From NCBI RefSeq assembly GCF_900099775.1, contig NZ_FMTM01000001.1, positions 1,178,001-1,242,000 of the forward strand: a DNA stretch of 64,000 nucleotides, given 5' to 3'. The notes below the pieces were generated by a model. It made no database searches. It worked only from the letters and a program-made list of their open reading frames with translations, and was not told the DNA's origin. Shown here one piece after another: positions 1 through 8,152 of this stretch; position 1 is the first letter of the stretch, and the number at the start of each line of letters is the position of its first letter. This stretch comes from Rhizobium mongolense subsp. loessense (GTDB lineage: Bacteria > Pseudomonadota > Alphaproteobacteria > Rhizobiales > Rhizobiaceae). The position numbers and the translations under genes are program-made.

Positions 1-236
1 TCGCTTCGCTGATCGGCAGCGTCGCTTCGCTCATTCCCTTCGTTAAGCCTCCGATCACGGCCGACCAGGTTCGCCTGCTGAAGCGCGACAATGTCGTTTC
101 AACGAAGGCCGAAACGGATGGCCTCACGTTGAAGGCGCTCGGCGTCACGCCGACAATGCTAACCTCCGTACTGCCGTCGTATCTGGTGCATTACCGCCCG
201 CATGGTCAGTACACCGGTTCGGGAAAAGCGGCCTGA
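1..236 (+). CDS. NDUFA9-like NAD(P)-binding protein, C-terminal part
   Basis: Open frame entering from the left edge (codons from base 3) and ending with TGA at 234-236; 77 residues remain. The tail reads like the C-terminus of the complex I NDUFA9-subunit-family / atypical SDR proteins that sit beside uppP in rhizobial chromosomes: a VSTKAETDGLTLKALGVTP stretch followed by a conserved SYLVHYRP end. The catalytic Rossmann portion lies outside the window, so the call rests on the tail and the uppP neighbourhood. A hairpin with a T-run follows, consistent with the end of a transcription unit. Confidence 0.6.
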   Translation, partial: ASLIGSVASLIPFVKPPITADQVRLLKRDNVVSTKAETDGLTLKALGVTPTMLTSVLPSYLVHYRPHGQYTGSGKAA

Positions 237-254
237 GAAATTATCCCACCGGTT

Positions 255-290
255 GAACGCCGCTGTGTTTGCTCACCGACGGCGTTTTTC
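255..290 (+). terminator. Rho-independent terminator after NDUFA9-like gene
   Basis: AACGCCG pairs with CGGCGTT across a short loop and is followed directly by TTTTC. It lies 19 bases after the stop codon on the same strand. Confidence 0.75.
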
Positions 291-516
291 TTTTCGATTC
301 TTTCAGGCAACCGAAGCAAGCTTCGCGTGCTTCCTATAGCCGCGAGCCGGGACGGCGTTGCATAAAAGACGCATTAAAAATTTAGTGAAATTAACGCCAC
401 ATTTAGCAGCAACGTTTATTGCTATTTGCCATTCCACTGACTAAACACCCCGCGCGTCCTGAAACGGACTCAGCGCCATTTGCGGCGCGCTAAATCGACT
501 TGAAAGGCTTTATTCG

Positions 517-669
517 ATGGGCAAGTCAATCGCGCTTCTTTTTGCGTGTGCGGCACTGGTTATCCTCGCAGGTTCCTTCATTGCGCCCGGCTCGGTCGCA
601 GCGGTGAAGGGCGGCTGCGCGCCGGCTTATGGCATCGATCCCTGCTCCACAGCCTCCCTCAACCACTGA
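517..669 (+). CDS. small secreted peptide, 50 aa, unknown function
   Basis: ATG at 517 and TGA at 667-669. The product starts MGKSIALLFACAALVILAG, a typical hydrophobic Sec signal region, with a plausible cleavage after a VAA at about residue 29. The short mature part contains two cysteines (GCAP and DPCS) that could form a disulfide. AAAGG lies 13 bases upstream of the ATG. A GC-rich hairpin (679-696) follows without a strong T-run. I do not recognise a family. It is a stand-alone gene between an NDUFA9-like terminator and convergent uppP. Confidence 0.5.
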   Translation: MGKSIALLFACAALVILAGSFIAPGSVAAVKGGCAPAYGIDPCSTASLNH

Positions 670-721
670 GGCAAAGGCCGGCTCTCTCCGGAGCCGCCTT
701 CCGATGTCAAATATCTGAAAA

Positions 722-1522
722 TCAGCCGAACAACGTCAAGCCGATCAGGCCTGCCGCGCCAATGAAGATTCGCCACCAGGCGAAGGGCGCATAGCCCCGG
801 ATCGAGACGAAATCGAGCAGCGCGCGGACAACGAAGAGCGCCGAGACGAAAGCCGCCACGAAGCCGATGACGATGAGCATTCCGTCATCGAAGCTCAGCA
901 TATTGCGGTTCTCGTATAAATCCAAAGTAAAGGCGCCGACCATCGTCGGCATGGCGAGAAAGAACGAGAATTCGGCTGCAGAGCGCTTGTCGGCACCCAT
1001 CAGCAACGCGCCCACGATCGTGGCGCCCGACCGGGATGTTCCCGGGATCATTGCCAGGCACTGGAAGAAACCTATCTTCAGCGCCATCGGCAGGGAAAAC
1101 TCTGTCACATCGTGATATTTCGGCTTGAACTGGATCTTGTCGACGGCAAGGAGGACGAGGCCGCCAAGAATGAGGACGATGCAGATCAGCATCGGCGTTT
1201 CGAAGAGCACGTTCTTGATGAAGTCGTGCGCAATTGCGCCGATAACGGCTGCAGGCAGAAAACCAAAGAGTACGGCAAGGACGAAATGCCGCGCCCGCGC
1301 GCTGCGCGGCAACGCAAGCGCCAGGCTCAACAGCCGCTTGAAGTAGACGAGAAGAATCGCAAGGATCGCGCCGAGCTGGATGAGAACGACAAATGTATTG
1401 CCCGGCGACCGAAAGCCCAGGAAATGCCCTGCCAGCAGGACATGGGCCGTCGAGGAAACCGGTATGAATTCAGTAAGGCCTTCAATAAGGCCTAGAACGA
1501 GTGCACTAAAGATATCAGCCAT
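722..1522 (-). CDS. uppP: undecaprenyl-diphosphatase
   Basis: 266 residues, the usual UppP/BacA length. This integral membrane enzyme removes a phosphate from undecaprenyl diphosphate on the periplasmic side, recycling the lipid carrier of peptidoglycan and other envelope glycans. Both family signatures are present: the N-terminal [17 protein letters not shown] (glutamate-rich E-x3-E and the PVSSTAH loop) and the central [10 protein letters not shown] containing the catalytic-site arginine. Several hydrophobic segments run through the protein. It is monocistronic as far as can be seen, convergent with the small secreted peptide gene and divergent from the GST gene at 1672. Confidence 0.95.
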   Translation of the reverse strand: MADIFSALVLGLIEGLTEFIPVSSTAHVLLAGHFLGFRSPGNTFVVLIQLGAILAILLVYFKRLLSLALALPRSARARHFVLAVLFGFLPAAVIGAIAHDFIKNVLFETPMLICIVLILGGLVLLAVDKIQFKPKYHDVTEFSLPMALKIGFFQCLAMIPGTSRSGATIVGALLMGADKRSAAEFSFFLAMPTMVGAFTLDLYENRNMLSFDDGMLIVIGFVAAFVSALFVVRALLDFVSIRGYAPFAWWRIFIGAAGLIGLTLFG

Positions 1523-1671
1523 GTTTTATCCCTTGTGAGGCGGGGCCAGGCCCGATTTGCTTGTATTGAAGGGGCCAAGCTCCTATAGCTGCAACGAATG
1601 AGTCATGACTAGGGCGCTATGAATATGAGTGCACCAGAGCATGCCGCGAGAAATCAACAAATCGGGTATCG

Positions 1672-2364
1672 ATGCCGACGCTTTATCATCATCCTATGTC
1701 ATCCGCTTCACGCTTCGTCCGGCTGATTCTGAGCGAGTATGGCTTTCAGGCAGATCTCATTGAAGAGCAGACCTGGGAAAAGCGGCGCGACTTTCTGGCG
1801 CTCAATCCTGCCGGTACCTTGCCGGTCTATGTGGACGACAGCATGCGCGCTCTTTGCGGCGCGACTGTCATTTCGGAATATCTCGATGAAACGCATGGCG
1901 TGCTGAAGCGCGACCGGCGTCTTCTCGCCGAAGATCCCTTCCAACGCGCGGAAATCCGCCGCCTCGGTGAGTGGTTCATGCAGAAGATGGAGACGGATGT
2001 AACTCGGCCCCTGGCGCGCGAGCGCGTGTATAAGCTGCAGATGAGCGCAGATCAGGGCGGCGGAGCACCGGATTCGAAAATCCTGCGCACGGCACGCGCC
2101 AACATCCGCCAGCATATGAAATACCTGACCTGGCTTGCCGGTTCGCGGCAGTGGCTGGCAGGAGATCGCATGAGCTATGCCGACCTTGCTGCGGCCGCTT
2201 CGCTATCGATCCTCGACTATCTCGGCGAGATCGACTGGACGGAATCGCCGATCGCCAAGGATTGGTATCAGCGCATGAAATCACGACCGTCCTTCCGCCC
2301 GCTGCTGACCGAGCGAGTGCGTGGACTGACACCGGTCTCTCACTACGCAGACCTGGATTTCTGA
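1672..2364 (+). CDS. glutathione S-transferase family protein
   Basis: 230 residues with the two-domain GST layout: an N-terminal thioredoxin-like half (SSASRFVRLILSEYG near the start, then NPAGTLPVYVDD with the cis-proline, then an ATVISEYLDE helix) and an all-helical C-terminal half ending in a SYADLAAAASLSILDYLG region typical of GST_C. Probably cytosolic and glutathione-dependent; substrate unknown. It lies 12 bases upstream of queG on the same strand, and queG overlaps the next gene, so the three probably form one transcript. Confidence 0.85.
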   Translation: MPTLYHHPMSSASRFVRLILSEYGFQADLIEEQTWEKRRDFLALNPAGTLPVYVDDSMRALCGATVISEYLDETHGVLKRDRRLLAEDPFQRAEIRRLGEWFMQKMETDVTRPLARERVYKLQMSADQGGGAPDSKILRTARANIRQHMKYLTWLAGSRQWLAGDRMSYADLAAAASLSILDYLGEIDWTESPIAKDWYQRMKSRPSFRPLLTERVRGLTPVSHYADLDF

Positions 2365-2376
2365 CGAGGGCTTTCG

Positions 2377-3534
2377 ATGCCCGAACGGATAGCAGACGAT
2401 AAAGAACGCAAGCGCCGCGACAATTTGACCGCCTTTGTTCGCGCCGAGGCGGCAACGCTCGGCTTTGAGCTCTGTCGCATCACGCGGCCCGATTCGATAC
2501 CCGAAGCGAAGGAACGGCTTGGCGAGTTCATCGATGCCGGACGCCACGGCACGATGGAATGGATGGCTGAAACGCGCGACCGCCGCGGCGATCCCCGCAC
2601 GCTGTGGAGCGATGTGAAATCCATCGTCGTCTTCGGCCTCAATTACGGCCCCGGGGAAGACCCACGCCATATTCTTGAAAAGCCGGACAAGGCGGCAATC
2701 TCCGTCTATGCGCGCAATCGCGACTATCATGACGTCATCAAGGGACGGCTAAAGGAGATCGCCACCCGCTTTGCAGCACGGGCGGGGGCCGACGTCAAAG
2801 TCTTTGTCGACACTGCACCAGTGATGGAAAAGCCGCTCGCCGCGGCAGCAGGTCTCGGCTGGCAGGGCAAACATACCAATCTGGTCAGCCGCAGCCACGG
2901 TTCCTGGCTCTTCCTCGGCTCGATGTTCACGACAGCCGATCTCAATACGGACGACGCTGAGATCGATCACTGCGGCTCTTGCCGCGCTTGCCTCGATGCC
3001 TGTCCGACCAACGCATTTCCGGCGCCCTATCAGATCGACGCACGGCGTTGCATCTCGTACCTGACGATCGAGCACAAAGGTCCGATCGATTTCGAATTCC
3101 GGCCGCTGATCGGCAACCGGATCTATGGTTGCGACGACTGCCTTGCCGCCTGTCCGTGGAACAAGTTTGCCGTCTCGGCATCCGAAATGAAGTTGCAGTC
3201 GCGCGACGACCTGAAAGAGCCGTCGATTGCCTTTCTCCTGACGCTGGACGACGCGGCTTTCCGGTCCTTTTTCAGCGGCTCGCCGGTCAAGCGCATCGGC
3301 AGAGCCCGCTTTATCCGCAATGTATTGATCGCCGCCGGCAATTCCGGTGATCACAGCCTTGTCGATCAATGCAGATGGCTGGCCACTGACGCTTCTCCGG
3401 TTGTTCGCGGCATGGCAATATGGGCGCTTTCGCGATTGATGGAGCCTGGCGAATTTGCCGTCTTTGCGGCACAAAGACCGGATGAGATTGATGCCGGCGT
3501 ACTTGCGGAATGGCAATTGGCGGGAGTGGTGTGA
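2377..3534 (+). CDS. queG: epoxyqueuosine reductase QueG
   Basis: 385 residues. QueG reduces epoxyqueuosine to queuosine in the wobble position of tRNAs for Tyr, His, Asp and Asn, using cobalamin and two [4Fe-4S] clusters. The iron-sulfur ligands are visible: [12 protein letters not shown] in mid-protein, a lone Cys in DARRCISYL, then [13 protein letters not shown]. The conserved [11 protein letters not shown] segment and a C-terminal HEAT-like region ([13 protein letters not shown]) are present, matching the long form. Start ATG 12 bases after the GST stop. The stop overlaps the next start as TGATG. Confidence 0.95.
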   Translation: MPERIADDKERKRRDNLTAFVRAEAATLGFELCRITRPDSIPEAKERLGEFIDAGRHGTMEWMAETRDRRGDPRTLWSDVKSIVVFGLNYGPGEDPRHILEKPDKAAISVYARNRDYHDVIKGRLKEIATRFAARAGADVKVFVDTAPVMEKPLAAAAGLGWQGKHTNLVSRSHGSWLFLGSMFTTADLNTDDAEIDHCGSCRACLDACPTNAFPAPYQIDARRCISYLTIEHKGPIDFEFRPLIGNRIYGCDDCLAACPWNKFAVSASEMKLQSRDDLKEPSIAFLLTLDDAAFRSFFSGSPVKRIGRARFIRNVLIAAGNSGDHSLVDQCRWLATDASPVVRGMAIWALSRLMEPGEFAVFAAQRPDEIDAGVLAEWQLAGVV

Positions 3535-4406
3535 TGCATGTGATGATTTTCGGCTGCGGTTATTCCGGCACGGCGATTGCCAAAGCTTTCTCAGCCGCAA
3601 GCGCCCGCATTTCCGGCACAACCAGATCGGCCGACAAGGCTGAGCTCCTCCGCAGCCAAGGTATCGAAGCCTTCATTTTCGATGGCGAGATAATCAGCGA
3701 CGCCTTGCTTGACGCCATGGAAAGCGTCACACACCTCGTCCAATCGATCGCTCCGCGGGAAGCCGGAGACCCGTTGATCAATCTCGCAGGCGGCCAGCTC
3801 GGCAAGATGATGCCGGCGCTTCAGTGGATCGGCTACCTTTCCACCGTTGGCGTTTACGGCGACCACCAAGGTGAGTGGGTTAGCGAAGAGACCGTCTGCG
3901 TTCCTGTTTCCGGGCGATCGAAGGAAAGGCTCGAAGCAGAGGATGCGTGGCTGGCGCTCGGCAAGGATCTCGGTATTCCGGTCGCGGTACTGCGGCTGGC
4001 GGGCATCTACGGCCCTGGACGGAATGCGTTCGTCAATCTAGACAGGGGCACGGCCCGCCGCCTGATCAAGAAGAACCAGGTTTTCAATCGCATCCGCGTT
4101 GAGGATATCGGCGCGTCGGCGCGCTACCTCTCAGACCGGTCCCTTGGCGGCATATATAACGTGACGGATGACCTGCCCGGCCCGCCGCAGGATGTCATTG
4201 TCGAAGCAGCGGGGCTGATGGGTGTTGAGCCGCCTCCGGAACAGCCCTTCGAAACCGCGGAACTGACGCCGATGGCACGCTCCTTCTACGGCGAGAACAA
4301 GCGTGTTTCAAACGCCAAATTGAAAGCCGCGGGTTACACCTTTTCCTTCCCGAATTACCCGATGTCGCTCGCGCAGTTGTGGCAGAGCGGACGCTGGCGC
4401 GGTTAA
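3534..4406 (+). CDS. YeeZ-like atypical SDR / NAD-dependent epimerase family protein
   Basis: The start is placed at the ATG overlapping the queG stop (TGATG), giving a protein that opens [19 protein letters not shown] with the Rossmann glycine motif GCGYSG right at the N-terminus. A longer frame from 3510 would lie inside queG. The STVGVYGDHQG region fits extended or atypical SDRs of the YeeZ type. About 290 residues. The reaction is not known for this subgroup; tight coupling to queG suggests co-transcription rather than a proven shared pathway. Confidence 0.8.
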   Translation: MHVMIFGCGYSGTAIAKAFSAASARISGTTRSADKAELLRSQGIEAFIFDGEIISDALLDAMESVTHLVQSIAPREAGDPLINLAGGQLGKMMPALQWIGYLSTVGVYGDHQGEWVSEETVCVPVSGRSKERLEAEDAWLALGKDLGIPVAVLRLAGIYGPGRNAFVNLDRGTARRLIKKNQVFNRIRVEDIGASARYLSDRSLGGIYNVTDDLPGPPQDVIVEAAGLMGVEPPPEQPFETAELTPMARSFYGENKRVSNAKLKAAGYTFSFPNYPMSLAQLWQSGRWRG

Positions 4407-4805
4407 TCCGAACAGGCGATTTCGGCATATTCGAAATGAGTAGAAAATTCCTACTTTGGCGTTCTCGCGATCTGAATTTCGCTCCGCATTATGGTTAACG
4501 GCCTCTAAATTTGCGCAAATGAGGCATCAATTGTGGCATGATCGGAAAATTATTTTTGTTACTTTTGCAGCATAGCGTGACAGTGCGGCGCAACAGAAAA
4601 AATTGTTCTAATTTTACCTGATTTTCTTATATTTTTTCCACTCTTTCGCCTGCTGCACTTTTTCAACGCGAACTCCACGAGACTCGCAAATATTACAGCC
4701 TGTAACATTCCGTGATAATCAGCGGCACTTTTTCGCCACTTTTCGCCGGATTTAAGCCCCGCCGCCCGTAAAGGCGCAAGTTCAATAGTTGAGGGATAAT
4801 CCGTT
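4407..4805. other. AT-rich intergenic region upstream of the rlpA-like gene
   Basis: 399 bases with no convincing gene; a 134-codon reverse frame runs across it into the next gene but looks like a shadow. The stretch is strikingly AT-rich for this chromosome. It contains a 13-base inverted repeat, TTACAG-C-CTGTAA, at 4693-4705, and T-rich tracts near 4550-4660. It probably holds the promoter and a control site of the rlpA-like gene. Confidence 0.5.
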
Positions 4806-5174
4806 TTGAAGAATATCAGCCGTTCTATAGTCACTGCCGTAGCTATTGCAGCTAGTTCTTTCATCCTTCCCGCCGAAGGATTTGCTGCAGCCGGATGTGG
4901 TGGTGCTTCGTGGTACGCACTGCATTCCAAAACAGCCTCCGGCGAACGTATGAATCCTGCCATTTTGACTGCCGCTCACCGTTCGCTCCGCTTCGGCACC
5001 AAGCTTAGAGTCACCAACCGCAACAATGGGCGCAGCGTTATTGTTCGCGTCAATGACCGTGGCCCGTTCATCCGCGGCCGTGTTCTCGACCTCTCGCGGG
5101 CGGCCGCCCAGAACATCGGCATGGTCCGCTCCGGTACCGCCAAGGTTTGCTACGAAGTCGTCGCCGCCAGCTAA
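4806..5174 (+). CDS. RlpA-like double-psi beta-barrel secreted protein
   Basis: 122 residues starting at TTG (4806), with GAGGG about ten bases upstream. A signal peptide ([22 protein letters not shown]) is followed by the DPBB core: [20 protein letters not shown], then [15 protein letters not shown] and [18 protein letters not shown], the canonical RlpA motifs with the conserved ASWY, ASGE and NDRGPF elements. RlpA proteins cleave or bind denuded glycan strands at the septum. This version lacks a SPOR domain and a lipobox cysteine at the usual place, so it is a short soluble member. The long AT-rich leader upstream suggests its own promoter. Confidence 0.88.
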   Translation: MKNISRSIVTAVAIAASSFILPAEGFAAAGCGGASWYALHSKTASGERMNPAILTAAHRSLRFGTKLRVTNRNNGRSVIVRVNDRGPFIRGRVLDLSRAAAQNIGMVRSGTAKVCYEVVAAS

Positions 5175-5316
5175 GGCTTCCGATACCAGCGCCGGACGGC
5201 GCTTGCTCTTGCCGTCAATCGCGGTTACCACGCGGTTGAGACTTGTGAAACGATCCGCAGCGTCAGGCACGCTTCCCGCGGATTGTGCGCACGTCCGTGG
5301 CAACAGGAGTTTGTGA

Positions 5317-6606
5317 ATGCGTTTGGGCGGCCGCCTCGAGGGGGCGATTTCGGTTCTTGCTGATATCGATCAGCGCAAGAGACCTGTCGCCGATGCGCTG
5401 AAGGATTGGGGCCTTGCGCATCGTTTCGCCGGCTCCGGCGATCGCGCTGCAATCGGCAACATCGTTTATGATGCGCTGCGCATGCGGCTTTCACACGGGT
5501 TCCTAATGGACGACGACAGCCCGCTGGCGATCGCCTATGCCGTCATGCTCCGTCAGTGGGGATTCGCCCCGGAGGCGCTTGCCGCTGAACTCTCCGACGA
5601 TAGGTTCGCGCCGCCTCCTCTGCCCGATGCTGCGCTTACAGCATTCCAGGGCCGGGCTCTTTCCTCCGCGCCTGTCCACGTCCAAGGTGATATTCCCGAG
5701 TGGGTGCAAAGCTCCTTCGAGACGGCATTCGGTGATAGCTGGCTTGCCGAAGCACAGGCGCTCGCTTCCCGGCCGACGCTCGACCTGCGCGCCAACATTT
5801 TGAAGGCCAGCCGTGAAAAAGCTGTCAAAGCGCTTGAAAGAGCCGGTGCTCATGAAGCGAAGATCGCCCGATATGGCATCCGCATTCCCGCAGGCGAGGG
5901 TGCCTCACGGCTTCCGAACGTCACAGCCGAGCTTTCCTTTCAAAAAGGCTGGTTCGAAGTTCAGGACGAAGGATCGCAGATCGTTGCCGATCTGGTGCTG
6001 CCGAGGGATGGAGAGCAGGTGCTCGACTATTGCGCCGGAGGCGGCGGCAAGACGCTTGCCATGGCGGCAGCGATGCACAACAAAGGCCAGATCCATGCCT
6101 ATGACGCCGATCGCAAACGCCTTGCGCCAATCATCGAACGCCTGAAGCGCGCCGGTACGCGCAATGTTCAAGTGCATGACGATGCAAAGGCGCTTTCGAG
6201 CCTGCGCGCTCGCTGCGACAAGGTGCTAGTCGATGCCCCCTGCACGGGCACCGGCACCTGGCGCCGCCGCCCCGATACCAAATGGCGGCTGACGGCAAAG
6301 AACCTCGACGAGCGTACGAGCCAGCAACAGGATGCCTTGAAGCAGGCGAGCGCCTTCGTGCGCCCCGGCGGCGAGCTGATCTACGTCACTTGTTCGGTGC
6401 TGCCGCAGGAGAACGAACAACAGGTCCGACGCTTCGCCGCGGAAAATCCGGCATTCTCCATCGAAAGCGCTCTGGCTGCCTGGAACGAGCTATTCGGCAA
6501 GGATGCACCGCGCCCGCGTTCGTCGGACGGTGAAACGGTTACACTGACGCCGGCATCGACTGATACAGACGGCTTCTTCTTCTGCCGGATGCAGCGTAAA
6601 GCTTAA
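5317..6606 (+). CDS. RsmB/NOP-type rRNA (cytosine-C5) methyltransferase
   Basis: 429 residues. N-terminal NusB-like helical part (IDQRKRPVADALKDWGLAHRF, NIVYDALRMRL) followed by a SAM-dependent methyltransferase domain: DYCAGGGGKTLAMAA (SAM binding), YDADRKRLAP, VDAPCTGTGTWRRRP with the first catalytic cysteine, and VTCSVLPQENEQQV with the second. These are the hallmark cysteines of m5C RNA methyltransferases acting on rRNA. ATG at 5317. The C-terminus ends TDGFFFCRMQRK, as is usual in the family. Confidence 0.93.
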   Translation: MRLGGRLEGAISVLADIDQRKRPVADALKDWGLAHRFAGSGDRAAIGNIVYDALRMRLSHGFLMDDDSPLAIAYAVMLRQWGFAPEALAAELSDDRFAPPPLPDAALTAFQGRALSSAPVHVQGDIPEWVQSSFETAFGDSWLAEAQALASRPTLDLRANILKASREKAVKALERAGAHEAKIARYGIRIPAGEGASRLPNVTAELSFQKGWFEVQDEGSQIVADLVLPRDGEQVLDYCAGGGGKTLAMAAAMHNKGQIHAYDADRKRLAPIIERLKRAGTRNVQVHDDAKALSSLRARCDKVLVDAPCTGTGTWRRRPDTKWRLTAKNLDERTSQQQDALKQASAFVRPGGELIYVTCSVLPQENEQQVRRFAAENPAFSIESALAAWNELFGKDAPRPRSSDGETVTLTPASTDTDGFFFCRMQRKA

Positions 6607-6737
6607 GGCGCCTGATGTGATGGCGCTCGCGCCGAAGATCCAGATCAGAAATTGAACAATTGCGCTATTGGGTCAATTTTCTACCCTTTTCCAAGTAAAT
6701 TCCCTTCTGAACAAGCGCTTTTAAAACAACTTCTATT

Positions 6738-6754
6738 CTTAAAATCATTCCAAA
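6738..6754. promoter_or_regulatory. candidate Irr (ICE) box upstream of the imelysin operon
   Basis: A 17-base element CTTAAAATCATTCCAAA matches the dyad pattern TTTAGAA-N3-TTCTAAA reported for rhizobial Irr sites at 11 of the 14 arm positions. It sits about 80 bases before the imelysin ATG, just before a TTGACA at 6764-6769 that could be a -35 box. Irr control of iron-linked genes is known in rhizobia; this particular site is inferred. Confidence 0.5.
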
Positions 6755-6834
6755 CTAGAGTGTTTGACACTGGTTTTCTTTTGCGCGAAGAGATTCGGGC
6801 GATTTCAGACGGACATCCGTCATAGGAGAGGACC

Positions 6835-8106
6835 ATGAAGCTCAACAAGAATATCTGCGCAGCATTGGCGCTGGCGATAGCACCCCTATCCAGCCCGGCT
6901 CTCGCGGACACCGATGCTGCGGCCGTCGTGAAGCATTATGCCGAAGTGGCGCATGCCAAATACGAGGACTCGCTGATCACCGCAAAGGCGCTCGACAAGG
7001 CCATTGACGCCTTCTTGAAGACGCCGAACGACGAAACGCTGAAGGCTGCCAAGGATGCGTGGCTTGCAGCCCGCGTTCCTTATCAGCAGACAGAAGTCTA
7101 CCGCTTCGGCAATCCAATCGTCGATGACTGGGAAGGCAAGGTCAACGCTTGGCCGCTCGATGAAGGCCTGATCGATTACGTCGATGCCTCCTACGGCGCG
7201 GAGAGCGACGAGAACGCGCTCTATGTTGCAAACGTCATCGCCAACAAGACGATCAAGATCGACGGCAAGGATATCGACGCTTCCAAGCTGACGCCGGAGT
7301 TCCTGTCCGGCACGCTGCAGGAAGCAGGCGGCGTCGAGGCCAATGTCGCGACCGGCTATCATGCCATCGAATTCCTGCTCTGGGGCCAAGACCTGAACGG
7401 AACCGGCCCGGGGGCGGGCAGCCGCCCGGCAACCGATTACGACCTCAAGAATTGCACACATGGCAATTGCGATCGCCGCGCCGAATACCTGAAGTCGGCA
7501 TCCACGCTGCTGGTCTCCGACCTGCAGGAAATGACCGATAATTGGGTGGCTGACGGTGCTGCGACGAAGAATGTCGAGGCCGATCCGAAGGCGGGTCTCG
7601 TCGCGATCCTGACCGGCATGGGCTCGCTCTCCTACGGCGAACTCGCCGGCGAGCGCATGAAGCTCGGCTTGTTGCTGCACGATCCGGAAGAGGAGCATGA
7701 TTGCTTCTCCGACAACACCTATAACTCGCACCTCAACGATGCGATCGGCATCGCCGCCGCTTACAGCGGGCAATACACCCGCGTCGACGGAACGAAGCTG
7801 TCCGGCCCGTCGCTGCACGATCTCGTTGCGGCGAAAGACAAGGCACTCGATACCGAAGTCGCAAGCAAGCTGAAGACGACGCTTGACGCAATGCATGCCA
7901 TGGCAAAACGCGGCGAGACGGTCGAGAAGTATGACCAGATGATCGCCGAAGGCAACAAAGACGGCAACGCCGCCGTTCAAGCCGCCGTCGACGGTCTGGT
8001 TGACCAAACGAAGTCGATCCAGCGTGTTATTGCCGCACTCGATCTTGGCACGGTTCAGCTTGAAGGTTCCGACAGCTTGGATAAGCCTGACGCTGTCTTC
8101 CAATAA
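6835..8106 (+). CDS. imelysin-family periplasmic iron-regulated protein (IrpA-like)
   Basis: 423 residues. Signal peptide ending in ALA before DTDAAAV (cleavage near residue 24) and a two-repeat helical imelysin body. The family metal-site motif GxHxxE is present as GYHAIEFLLWGQD near residue 184. Imelysins (IrpA, IcmP, EfeO C-half) are periplasmic proteins linked to iron uptake; peptidase activity, once assumed, is doubtful for the family. First gene of a four-gene operon. AGGAG lies eight bases before the ATG, and a candidate Irr box lies upstream. Confidence 0.9.
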   Translation: MKLNKNICAALALAIAPLSSPALADTDAAAVVKHYAEVAHAKYEDSLITAKALDKAIDAFLKTPNDETLKAAKDAWLAARVPYQQTEVYRFGNPIVDDWEGKVNAWPLDEGLIDYVDASYGAESDENALYVANVIANKTIKIDGKDIDASKLTPEFLSGTLQEAGGVEANVATGYHAIEFLLWGQDLNGTGPGAGSRPATDYDLKNCTHGNCDRRAEYLKSASTLLVSDLQEMTDNWVADGAATKNVEADPKAGLVAILTGMGSLSYGELAGERMKLGLLLHDPEEEHDCFSDNTYNSHLNDAIGIAAAYSGQYTRVDGTKLSGPSLHDLVAAKDKALDTEVASKLKTTLDAMHAMAKRGETVEKYDQMIAEGNKDGNAAVQAAVDGLVDQTKSIQRVIAALDLGTVQLEGSDSLDKPDAVFQ

Positions 8107-8116
8107 GCAAAAAGGC

Positions 8117-8142
8117 GGGCCGCTTGCAGACCCAAGCGGCCC
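8117..8142 (+). other. stable intercistronic hairpin
   Basis: GGGCCGCTTG (8117-8126) pairs perfectly with CAAGCGGCCC (8133-8142) across a six-base loop. It lies between the imelysin stop and the ATG at 8153 and has no T-run after it. It could stabilise the upstream message or dampen translation of the next gene rather than terminate transcription. Confidence 0.7.
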
Positions 8143-8152
8143 GAACTCTGAA

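Noticed and set aside
4559-4963. Reverse 134-codon frame upstream of and into the rlpA-like gene
   Set aside because: It runs over the signal-peptide region of a well-supported gene, has no ribosome site, and the composition is non-coding and AT-rich.
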